A stretch of DNA of 5,044 nt, taken from NCBI GenBank assembly GCA_016649675.1, contig JAENXG010000184.1:1-5044 (forward strand), read 5' to 3'. How positions within the stretch are numbered: the first letter of the stretch is position 1; each line of letters opens with the position of its first letter. This document shows, in pieces, positions 1 to 5,044 of this stretch. The position numbers and the translations under genes are program-made. Below the pieces are notes generated by a model that saw nothing but the letters and a program-made list of their open reading frames with translations, was not told the DNA's origin and made no database searches. Source of the stretch: Methyloceanibacter sp. Its GTDB lineage: Bacteria; Pseudomonadota; Alphaproteobacteria; Rhizobiales; Methyloligellaceae.

Positions 1-678
1 AACATCCTCATGGCCGGCGCGGGGCTCGATCAGGCCGAGGCAGAAAAGCCCGCGGCGATCGGTTTGCCCGAGGGTCGAAGGGTTCTCATTTTTGGCCTCG
101 GAGCTGTCACGAGTGGGATTCCCCAAGATTGGGCGGCGGGCAAGAGCGAGGCCGGCGTGAGCTTGCTGCCCGACCTCTCGCTAGCAAGCGCAAGCAAGCT
201 TGCCGAACGCATTCTCGCGACACGTGGACCCGGCGATCTCGTCGTAGTCTCGATCCACTGGGGCTCGAATTGGGGTCACGACGTTCCCGAGGAGCAGCGT
301 GCTTTTGCGCATGCTCTCGTCGATGCAGGCGCCTGCGATGTTCTCCACGGCCATTCATCCCATCATCCGCGCGCCCTCGAGGTCTACCGGGAGCGGCTGA
401 TCCTCTACGGCTGCGGGGATTTCATTACCGACTACGAGGGCATCTCCGGCTGGGAGCAGTATCGGGGCGATCTTTCCCTCATGTATCTGGCTCGATGTGA
501 AGGGAGTGGTGCTCTTTCGGAGCTGACCCTCGTGCCGTATCATACCCGGCAATTCCGACTGCAACGAGCGACCCCTGCCGATACCGATTGGCTTCAGGCC
601 ACGCTCGATCGCGAGAGTGCGGGCTTTGGCACGCGGATCATCCGCAACAATGGGCAGCTGGTGGCGGCGTTGCGCTGA
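1..678 (+). CDS. CapA-family metallophosphoesterase, C-terminal part (5' end outside window)
   Basis: The frame is open from the first base (N-I-L before the first in-window Met at 10), so this is the 3' part of a longer gene; a real start at 10 is unlikely. The fragment matches the PGA_cap/CapA family of calcineurin-like metallophosphoesterases, known from poly-gamma-glutamate capsule loci but also common as stand-alone proteins of unknown substrate. Visible marks are 'AGAG' near the start (the region following the family's NNH motif), the metal-site strand SIHWGSNWG (250-276), HGHSSHHP (346-369), and YGCGDFITDYEG (406-441), in the usual order. The N-terminal metal ligands lie outside the window. 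The 'SSHHPR…YGCGDF' version looks like a CapA subgroup not tied to capsule synthesis, and no cap genes are nearby. It ends in TGA at 676-678, 83 bases before the PAS gene. Family assignment is confident; the biological role is not. Confidence 0.9.
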   Translation, partial: NILMAGAGLDQAEAEKPAAIGLPEGRRVLIFGLGAVTSGIPQDWAAGKSEAGVSLLPDLSLASASKLAERILATRGPGDLVVVSIHWGSNWGHDVPEEQRAFAHALVDAGACDVLHGHSSHHPRALEVYRERLILYGCGDFITDYEGISGWEQYRGDLSLMYLARCEGSGALSELTLVPYHTRQFRLQRATPADTDWLQATLDRESAGFGTRIIRNNGQLVAALR

Positions 679-696
679 CGCGGAGTGATGATGCAA

Positions 697-725
697 TTGA
701 CGCGGATCACGGACTGATCTCTGAT
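697..725 (+). promoter_or_regulatory. Candidate promoter for the PAS gene, with a degenerate FixK-like half-site
   Basis: TTGACG (697-702) is a good -35 element and TCTGAT (720-725) a fair -10 (4 of 6) after a 17-base spacer, 37 bases before the GTG start. The same left element begins TTGA-N6-TCAC (697-710), one base short of the FixK/FNR pattern TTGA-N6-TCAA. The 8-base palindrome CTGATCAG (721-728) overlaps the -10. This rests on motif inspection only. Confidence 0.35.
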
Positions 726-749
726 CAGCTCCTAGTTGGTTACTCTCCT

Positions 750-755
750 GGGGAG
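750..755 (+). promoter_or_regulatory. Ribosome binding site that sets the GTG start of the PAS gene
   Basis: GGGGAG lies six bases before GTG at 762. It is the only strong Shine-Dalgarno match ahead of this frame and decides against the much longer reading from 588, which would run 91 bases into the CapA gene. Confidence 0.7.
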
Positions 756-761
756 AATGCA

Positions 762-1238
762 GTGACAACTCTTGCGCTGCTGCCTGCGTCGCTCAAGCGG
801 CTGTTTGCCAGAATTGACGCAGCGGGGACGAGTGAACATTCGCTTGAGATGGCTTTGGACCATTGGCGGATCCGGCGTGGCGAACGAGTCTTCCCTAGCT
901 TTTCCGATGTTGACGTGGAACAGCTCGGGCCGCTTGCCTCGCACCTGTTTATCTTCGAGCGGCGCGGCAAGGCGGAATGGAACGTACGATTTGTGGGCGA
1001 CGCGGCAAAGACGCTGTTAGGCGCACCAGCGAACGAGCCCACGCTTGCGAAGTTGGAAAATCGCCGTTTGGCCGCCCGCCTCAGGCTCCTGTTTGGATGG
1101 GTGGAAGAGACGGGGGAAGCGGTTTCCGCGACCTTCATCTCTCCTGATCAGTCGGGGGAGATCCTCGTGGCCCCGCTTGGCGGCGATGGTCAGAAGGTCG
1201 AAGGGGTGTACGGCGGAATCGTTTCGCACCACCCTTAG
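762..1238 (+). CDS. Small stand-alone PAS-domain protein (PAS_5-like)
   Basis: A 158-residue protein made of little more than one PAS domain of the PAS_5 type (PF07310, formerly DUF1457), widespread in Alphaproteobacteria. The family pattern is visible: DHWRIRRG (33-40), then FPSFSDVDVEQLGPLASHLF (44-63), then WNVRFVGDA (73-81), and a C-terminal strand region ending GVYGGIVS. There is no signal peptide, membrane segment, kinase, cyclase or DNA-binding domain, so any signalling output would need a partner protein. Ligand and partner are unknown. GTG at 762 was chosen because of the ribosome binding site at 750-755 and because upstream codons overlap the CapA gene and do not resemble the family. 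The TAG stop overlaps by four bases with the TAA stop of the convergent phosphoribosyltransferase gene, leaving no room for a separate terminator. Confidence 0.85.
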   Translation: MTTLALLPASLKRLFARIDAAGTSEHSLEMALDHWRIRRGERVFPSFSDVDVEQLGPLASHLFIFERRGKAEWNVRFVGDAAKTLLGAPANEPTLAKLENRRLAARLRLLFGWVEETGEAVSATFISPDQSGEILVAPLGGDGQKVEGVYGGIVSHHP

Positions 1239-1915
1239 GGAATCGGCTGACCCGCCTCGGCCGGAGCAGTCTGCGCTTCCAGACTCTTTATGACTTCCTC
1301 GTCCGGGACTTGGTGGAAGTCGGCGTAATGGAGGCCGATGCCATAGAAGGGCTCTGGCGTCTCCAGGCAGACAATGTCGTCAACCTCTCCCCGCAGCGCC
1401 TCAATGGCATCGGCGGGCGCAACAGGGATGGCGAGGACGATGGATTTCGGTCCTTTGCGCCGCAAGGCTTTGATGACGGCCCGCATGGTCGTGCCGGTCG
1501 CGATTCCGTCATCAACGACAATTGCCGAACGCCCTGCGATGGGCGCGCGCGGACGGTCCTTCAAGTAGAGCTTCGCCCGGCGGTCAATCTCCGCTAGCTC
1601 CTTCTTTGCCGCTTCGTCGATGTAGCTTCGGCTCACATCTGCTAGGACGCAAACCTCGTCATTGACCACGATTTGCGCGTCTTCGCCGTCAATGACCGCG
1701 GCCGCCGCAAGCTCCGGTTGCCATGGCACGCCGATCTTGCGCACCATTACGAGATCAAGCGGCGCCTTCAGGGCTTTGGCTACTTCTGCCGCAACAGGCA
1801 CACCCCCACGTGGCAGCGCTAGCACGACCGGGTCGGGAAGAGCCTTTGCGGCGAGAACCTTGGCCAAAGCCTTGCCGGCCTCGACGCGGTTTTCAAAAAT
1901 GGCGAATGACGTCAT
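1235..1915 (-). CDS. Phosphoribosyltransferase-fold protein (COG1926-like)
   Basis: A 226-residue type I phosphoribosyltransferase fold protein. The PRPP-binding signature VVDDGIATGTT is at residues 133-143 with its two acidic residues intact. The preceding loops ALPRGGVPVA (33-42) and VRKIGVP (58-64) are typical of the COG1926 group rather than of Apt, Hpt, Upp or PyrE. The accepting base or other substrate is unknown for this group. It lies downstream of the alpha/beta hydrolase gene on the same strand and overlaps its end by 23 bases, so the two are almost certainly co-transcribed and probably translationally coupled. ATG at 1915 was preferred over an upstream in-frame start at 1975: the protein then begins MTSFAIFENR, just ahead of the conserved part, with a weak GGAA ribosome site five bases away. 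Proteins joining these two domains in one chain are known in actinobacteria (M. tuberculosis Rv0571c, from memory), which suggests a shared function. Confidence 0.9.
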   Translation of the reverse strand: MTSFAIFENRVEAGKALAKVLAAKALPDPVVLALPRGGVPVAAEVAKALKAPLDLVMVRKIGVPWQPELAAAAVIDGEDAQIVVNDEVCVLADVSRSYIDEAAKKELAEIDRRAKLYLKDRPRAPIAGRSAIVVDDGIATGTTMRAVIKALRRKGPKSIVLAIPVAPADAIEALRGEVDDIVCLETPEPFYGIGLHYADFHQVPDEEVIKSLEAQTAPAEAGQPIP

Positions 1916-2579
1916 CGCTTTTCCGCTGCAGATGGAGAACGAACCATTCAGCGGCCGCGAGCACAACCTGGTCAAGAGCCCCGGGTTCCTCGAACAGATG
2001 CGTAGCCCCAGGCACCACGAGCAGGCTCTTCACGCAGCTTAGCTTTGCGAAAGCGCTCCGATTGAGTTCCAGCACACCGGTGTCGTCACCGCCGACAATC
2101 AATAGGGTCGGCGCGCGAACATCCGATAAGACTGCCTCCGCGAGGTCGGGTCGGCCACCGCGGGAGACGACGGCAGCGATTCGCTCAGGCATTGCGGCTG
2201 CGGCGACGAGGGCCGCGGCTGAACCGGTGCTCGCGCCGAACAATCCAACCGGCAGGGACGCGGGTTCGGGGTCGCTGTCGGTCCACGCAACGGCTTCCTG
2301 CAACCGGCTGGCAAGGAGTGGAATGTGGAAGACATTGCGCCGGTCGCTGGCCTCCTCCTCCGTGAGGAGATCAAATAGCAGCGTCGCCATGCCGCGGCTC
2401 TGGAGCCGCTCAGCCACATAGGTGTTGCGTGGGCTGTGCCGGCTGCTGCCGCTGCCATGGGTGAAGATGATGAGACCGGCCGCGTGCTCGGGTAGGGCCA
2501 GCAGGCCCTCAAGCCGCTTCGGGCCGATCGTGACCAGACGCGCGCTAACCCCTGGGATCTGATGGCCAGCTTGGTTCAT
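1893..2579 (-). CDS. Alpha/beta hydrolase, dienelactone-hydrolase-like
   Basis: A 228-residue cytoplasmic alpha/beta hydrolase with a complete likely triad: nucleophile elbow GASTGSA with Ser117, acid Asp165 or Asp166 in VGGDD, and His194 in PGATH. The oxyanion-side motif HGSGSSRHSPRN (41-52) is characteristic of the dienelactone-hydrolase-like group often found with or fused to COG1926 phosphoribosyltransferases. The substrate is unknown; lactone, ester or thioester hydrolysis are all possible. ATG at 2579 has GGAG nine bases upstream and gives an N-terminus (MNQAGHQIPGVSARL) fitting the family. An in-frame ATG at 2627 would add 16 poorly matching residues and would lie upstream of the transcription start predicted from the FixK-type box at 2647-2660. 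It is the first gene of a two-gene operon; its last 23 bases overlap the phosphoribosyltransferase gene in another frame. I saw no frameshift or missing catalytic residue. Confidence 0.9.
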   Translation of the reverse strand: MNQAGHQIPGVSARLVTIGPKRLEGLLALPEHAAGLIIFTHGSGSSRHSPRNTYVAERLQSRGMATLLFDLLTEEEASDRRNVFHIPLLASRLQEAVAWTDSDPEPASLPVGLFGASTGSAAALVAAAAMPERIAAVVSRGGRPDLAEAVLSDVRAPTLLIVGGDDTGVLELNRSAFAKLSCVKSLLVVPGATHLFEEPGALDQVVLAAAEWFVLHLQRKSDDVIRHF

Positions 2580-2646
2580 AAGCCTGCTCTCCGCTCGCAA
2601 TAGTCGTCCCAGGCCACTAATCTGCATACGGGACTAGGCGGGCGCC

Positions 2647-2660
2647 TTGATCAAGCTCAA
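2647..2660. promoter_or_regulatory. FixK/FNR-type box in the divergent promoter region
   Basis: TTGATCAAGCTCAA matches the FixK consensus TTG(A/C)-N6-(T/G)CAA at every defined position and differs at one base from the stricter FNR form TTGAT-N4-ATCAA. Its centre is about 65 bases from the TTG start of the kinase and about 74 bases from the ATG of the hydrolase, so a class II arrangement (box centred at -41.5) leaves short leaders on both sides. The implied -10 regions are poor: ACGATT at 2683-2688 (+) and CAGATT at 2624-2619 (-). FixK and FNR-like regulators activate genes under low oxygen in Alphaproteobacteria. That this site works, and in which direction, is inferred. Confidence 0.7.
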
Positions 2661-2704
2661 CGTGACGTGCCTGGTTCGACAAACGATTGGCCTGGGCCTC
2701 GATC

Positions 2705-2712
2705 AGGGAGGA
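2705..2712 (+). promoter_or_regulatory. Strong ribosome binding site for the kinase gene (decides a TTG start)
   Basis: AGGGAGGA is the best Shine-Dalgarno sequence in the window and stands six bases before TTG at 2719. The alternative TTG at 2647 lies inside the FixK-type box and lacks such a site. Confidence 0.8.
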
Positions 2713-2718
2713 TCGGTT

Positions 2719-3744
2719 TTGGCCATTTCGACTGCCGAAAAGGTGGCGTTCTTAAGCAAATGCGGAGCCTACGCCGATCGTCCGCGCGTTGTGGACGTCA
2801 AGGAGACCCACATGTCCTGGGTCTTCGTTGCCGGCGAATTTGTCTACAAACTGAAGAAACCGGTCCGCCGTCCATTTCTCGATTTAACGACGCTTGCCGC
2901 CCGCGAGGCGAATTGTCGCGAAGAGATACGCCTTAATCGCAGGCTGGCGCCCGATGTTTATCTTGGCATGGTCCCGCTCACGCAGGAGCATGATGGCCGC
3001 CTCGCCTTGGCTGGGCATGGAGAGGCGGTCGATTGGCTCGTGAAGATGCGGCGGTTGCCCGATGCGTGCACGCTCGACCGCGTTATCCTTGATCGCACCA
3101 TCACCCCTCAGAGCGGAAGTATTGAGGCTCTGGCAGATCTTCTGATTGCCTTTTTTGCTGCCTGCCAGCCAGCGGACATATCACCTTTGGCATATGTCCG
3201 GCAGTTCGCGCGCGAGCACGTCGTCAATGTAGCCGTGCTGCGTGACTCACGTTTTAGCTTGGATGGAGCGCAGGTTAAGGGTGTGCTCGATCGCGTGCAA
3301 CGTGGCATCGAGGATGGGGCTCTGCTCGAGGACCGAGTGAAGCATGGCCGTGTTGTTGAAGGACACGGCGACTTGCGGCCAGAACATATCTGCCTCTCGG
3401 ACCCTCCGGTCATCATCGATTGCCTGGAGTTCAGTCGTGAGCTGCGCTTGGTGGATCCTTTTGATGAGTTGACGTTTCTCGCCTTGGAATGCGAGTTGCT
3501 CGGCGCTGGATGGATCGGCGAACGCCTTATCGAGAGATGCGCGCAGCGCCTTAATGACGCAGTTTCCCCACGTCTCCTTGAGTTTTATTGGGTGTATCGA
3601 GCCTGCTTACGCGCGCGTCTTGCGCTTGCTCATCTCCTTGAGCCAGAGCCGCGTGAGCCATCGAAATGGTTGCCTCTGGCGAGGCGCTATATCGCCCTTG
3701 CTCAATCTCGGATGCTCAAGCCGGCCCTTCGAGCAGCTCTGTGA
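2719..3744 (+). CDS. Aminoglycoside-phosphotransferase-fold kinase of COG2187 type
   Basis: A 341-residue protein of the COG2187 branch of the APH/choline kinase-like fold. Visible marks are ETHMSWVFVAGEFVYKLKKP (29-48), with lysines for nucleotide binding, RLNRRLAPDVYLGMVPL in the N-lobe, the catalytic loop HGDLRPEH (216-223, base Asp218), and the metal-binding strand IIDCLEF (232-238, Asp234). The fold points to ATP-dependent phosphorylation of a small molecule, but this branch has no established substrate, and the name must not be read as aminoglycoside resistance. Many relatives carry a second, P-loop kinase domain (COG0645) after this one; here the protein ends about 100 residues after the metal-binding strand, so that domain is absent. 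TTG at 2719 was chosen for its ribosome site. The gene is divergent from the hydrolase operon and shares the FixK-type box region. Its last 29 bases overlap the 3' end of the convergent pyrophosphokinase gene. Confidence 0.88.
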   Translation: MAISTAEKVAFLSKCGAYADRPRVVDVKETHMSWVFVAGEFVYKLKKPVRRPFLDLTTLAAREANCREEIRLNRRLAPDVYLGMVPLTQEHDGRLALAGHGEAVDWLVKMRRLPDACTLDRVILDRTITPQSGSIEALADLLIAFFAACQPADISPLAYVRQFAREHVVNVAVLRDSRFSLDGAQVKGVLDRVQRGIEDGALLEDRVKHGRVVEGHGDLRPEHICLSDPPVIIDCLEFSRELRLVDPFDELTFLALECELLGAGWIGERLIERCAQRLNDAVSPRLLEFYWVYRACLRARLALAHLLEPEPREPSKWLPLARRYIALAQSRMLKPALRAAL

Positions 3745-4693
3745 TTGAGCCGCCAGCGTGGCAGCGGCATATCGCCTCGGCAAAGACAGGGGCCGCTGTT
3801 ACGACCTGGACCTGCCGACCGACCATATCGGGCGTGAGCCGAAAGAGAGGTACGGTGTCTGTCACGAATGTCATTGCGAGTTCCGATTGACGGATCACAT
3901 TGCTTGCATCGCCGACAAAGAGGCCATGGGCGGCAAAGGCGAATACCTTTCCTGCTTTGTGCTCACGGCAGGCCTTCGCGGCCCTGGCGAGCGTCCCACC
4001 GGTGCTGATGAGATCATCGACCAGGAGCACTGTTGCAGCTTCGACCTCACCAACCAAGAGCTCGCCGCTCACCACGCCTGCGCTCCGCCGCTTTTCCAGG
4101 AACGCGCTACCAACGGGCCGGCCTAAGCTCGCCTCAAGCGTCTCGCGAAAAAGCTGCGCGCGTTTCACGCCGCCTGGATCTGGCGAAGCGACGACGACGG
4201 GCGACTCGCCGATCAGTGCCAAGGCCTGCCGTGCGAATAGCTTGCGTGGATCAAGATGAATCGTCTGACAGCGAAAGGCGTTTTGAAACGCCACGATATT
4301 GTGCACCTCGAGCGTCATCACGAGGCCGGCGCCGGCGGCTTCGAGCAGAACCGCCACATAGCGGGTCGTCACGGGATCGCGCGGCTTCGTCTGGCGATCC
4401 TTTCGGGCGTAAGCGAGATAGGGGATGACGGCGGTCACGCGCTTGGCGCCGTTCTCCTTCAACGTGCTGATGAAGAAGAGCAGGCGACAGAGCTTGTCGT
4501 TGACGCTGGCCACAGGTCCCGAGTGGAGGCTCTGGATAACGTAAACGTCGTGACCGCGGACGCTGACGAGGGGGCGAGCCTTATGCTCGCCGTCCTCGAA
4601 CTCCCGCTCTTCGTGGGCGGCTAACTCTGTGCCGAGCGCGGTGGCGACACCGGCCCCGAACTCGTGCGTGGCATTGAGGGCAAAGAGGTCCAT
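3716..4693 (-). CDS. prs: Ribose-phosphate pyrophosphokinase (PRPP synthetase), probable accessory paralogue
   Basis: A 325-residue enzyme that would convert ribose 5-phosphate and ATP to PRPP and AMP. Length and motif order fit class I Prs (about 315 residues): EFEDGEH (31-37), PYLAYARKDRQTKPRDP (92-108; PYFGYARQDRK is usual), the catalytic histidine in TLEVHN (His131; usually 'DLH'), SPDPGGVKRA (170-179), catalytic KRR (201-203), and the PRPP-binding loop VLLVDDLISTGGT (222-234). All key residues are present, so it is probably active, but the altered flanking residues suggest a divergent copy, with the housekeeping prs elsewhere. ATG at 4693 gives MDLFALN, matching the family start MKLFxGN, though no clear ribosome site precedes it. 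An in-frame GTG at 4705 is the alternative. A FixK-type box lies about 100 bases upstream, and a likely PRPP consumer is encoded nearby. The 3' end overlaps the kinase gene by 29 bases. Confidence 0.9.
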   Translation of the reverse strand: MDLFALNATHEFGAGVATALGTELAAHEEREFEDGEHKARPLVSVRGHDVYVIQSLHSGPVASVNDKLCRLLFFISTLKENGAKRVTAVIPYLAYARKDRQTKPRDPVTTRYVAVLLEAAGAGLVMTLEVHNIVAFQNAFRCQTIHLDPRKLFARQALALIGESPVVVASPDPGGVKRAQLFRETLEASLGRPVGSAFLEKRRSAGVVSGELLVGEVEAATVLLVDDLISTGGTLARAAKACREHKAGKVFAFAAHGLFVGDASNVIRQSELAMTFVTDTVPLFRLTPDMVGRQVQVVTAAPVFAEAICRCHAGGSITELLEGPA

Positions 4694-4792
4694 AGAAAGG
4701 AGCACAAGTCTTTCGAGAAGTGAGCCATAGCTTTAGGCCGCCACTGAGACAGCGGCAAGGAGTCTGCTCTAAGCTTGCACGCGCAGCCGTGT

Positions 4793-4806
4793 TTGACCCA
4801 GCGCAA
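4793..4806 (-). promoter_or_regulatory. Second FixK/FNR-type box, upstream of prs
   Basis: On the minus strand this reads TTGCGCTGGGTCAA, matching TTG(A/C)-N6-(T/G)CAA at every defined position. The centre is about 106 bases before ATG 4693. A class II position predicts transcription starting near 4758, with TAGAGC (4771-4766) as a poor -10, leaving a leader of about 65 bases. It lies just where resemblance of the upstream remnant to LigT stops, supporting its reading as promoter sequence rather than coding sequence. Its less symmetric half-sites make it weaker evidence than the box at 2647. Confidence 0.5.
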
Positions 4807-4981
4807 AGAGGCCTCATTCCACGGGGGCACAAGCGTGAGATGAATATCGCCAGCCGGCACGAGCCGGAGTGGAGCGTGCTCAAGACACCTTGGGAGGCGA
4901 GTAAGCTGCTGGGCAATCTCAGGCGTAACCTTAAGGCCGACAAAAATTCTACCCTGCTGGTAGGGGCCGTTGGCCCTGCAT
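4807..4981 (-). pseudogene. Broken remnant of a 2'-5' RNA ligase / cyclic phosphodiesterase (LigT/ThpR-like) gene
   Basis: Read on the minus strand from 4950, the frame gives RIFVGLKVTPEIAQQLTRLP, then a short linker and LRLVPAGDIHLTLVPPWNE. This is the start of a LigT-family protein: the first strand and the first HxTL catalytic motif. The family has about 180 residues and a second HxTL motif; here resemblance stops after about 45-50 residues, near 4810, and nothing like the second half follows. The 5' end is also damaged. The frame has a TAG at 4992-4990 and no ATG, GTG or TTG before the conserved strand. An ATG at 4981 in another frame reads MQGQRPLPAG and then stops (4951-4949), exactly where the conserved frame begins. 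One indel near 4951-4955 would join the two. This could be a decayed gene or, for the 5' defect only, a sequencing error. The frame runs on as unrelated codons into prs. Bases 4982-5044 hold nothing I recognise. Confidence 0.65.
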
Positions 4982-5044
4982 CTGCGGCGCTACCGTCGGC
5001 GAAACGTGTCACGCGCGGGCTGGTTCATTTTTCTGCGAACGCGG

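Noticed and set aside
588..761. 58-residue N-terminal extension of the PAS protein from ATG 588
   Set aside because: It overlaps the CapA gene by 91 bases, has no family resemblance, and a good ribosome site supports GTG at 762.
1723..2421. 232-residue plus-strand open frame opposite the hydrolase and phosphoribosyltransferase genes
   Set aside because: Ala/Arg/Ser-rich shadow with no recognisable motif; the minus-strand genes have complete catalytic motifs.
2719..3744. Aminoglycoside resistance gene
   Set aside because: The phosphotransferase fold is shared by many kinases. The COG2187 branch is distinct from resistance enzymes, and there are no mobile-element or resistance neighbours.
3752..3771. 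GCCGC…GCGGC hairpin just after the kinase stop as a terminator
   Set aside because: The stem is short and bulged, no T-tract follows, and it lies inside the prs coding sequence.
4581..5012. 143-residue minus-strand open frame over the prs start and upstream region
   Set aside because: Arg/Ser/Leu-rich shadow frame without motifs; it conflicts with both the LigT-like frame and prs.
4840..5044. Plus-strand open frame from ATG 4840 running off the window end (68 codons)
   Set aside because: Its codons are the exact antisense of the LigT-like frame, which explains why it is open. The translation resembles nothing known, while the minus-strand frame has clear family motifs.
1..5044. CRISPR array, tRNA or rRNA gene, insertion sequence, attachment site
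   Set aside because: I saw no regularly spaced repeats, cloverleaf-like sequence, transposase motifs or terminal inverted repeats on either strand.

Overview
The window (about 60% G+C by eye) reads like an alphaproteobacterial chromosome segment. The clues are a PAS_5-type sensor domain, a COG2187-type kinase, dense gene packing with TTG/GTG starts, and two sites matching the FixK/FNR consensus TTG(A/C)-N6-(T/G)CAA. I cannot name the genus; Hyphomicrobiales-like groups fit best.

Layout. 1-678 (+) is the C-terminal part of a CapA-family metallophosphoesterase whose start lies outside the window. A short gap (679-761) carries a candidate promoter and a good ribosome binding site for a small lone PAS-domain protein (762-1238, +). 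Converging on it, with stop codons sharing four bases, is a two-gene minus-strand operon: an alpha/beta hydrolase (2579 to 1893) followed by a phosphoribosyltransferase (1915 to 1235) that overlaps it by 23 bases. A divergent intergenic region (2580-2718) with a strong FixK/FNR-type box at 2647-2660 separates this operon from a COG2187-type phosphotransferase-fold kinase (2719-3744, +, TTG start). That gene overlaps by 29 bases with a convergent minus-strand ribose-phosphate pyrophosphokinase (4693 to 3716). A second FixK-type box (4793-4806) lies upstream of the pyrophosphokinase. It sits exactly where a broken 2'-5' RNA ligase/cyclic phosphodiesterase (LigT/ThpR-like) gene remnant ends (about 4807-4981). 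I see nothing convincing between 4982 and 5044.

How the genes may work together. One enzyme makes PRPP, one has a PRPP-binding motif, one is a small-molecule hydrolase co-translated with it, and one is a kinase of unknown substrate. At least three of the four appear to sit behind FixK/FNR-like operators, so the core looks like an oxygen-limitation-induced PRPP/nucleotide-related metabolic module. The regulatory link is inferred from motif matches and promoter geometry. The substrates of the phosphoribosyltransferase, hydrolase and kinase are unknown.
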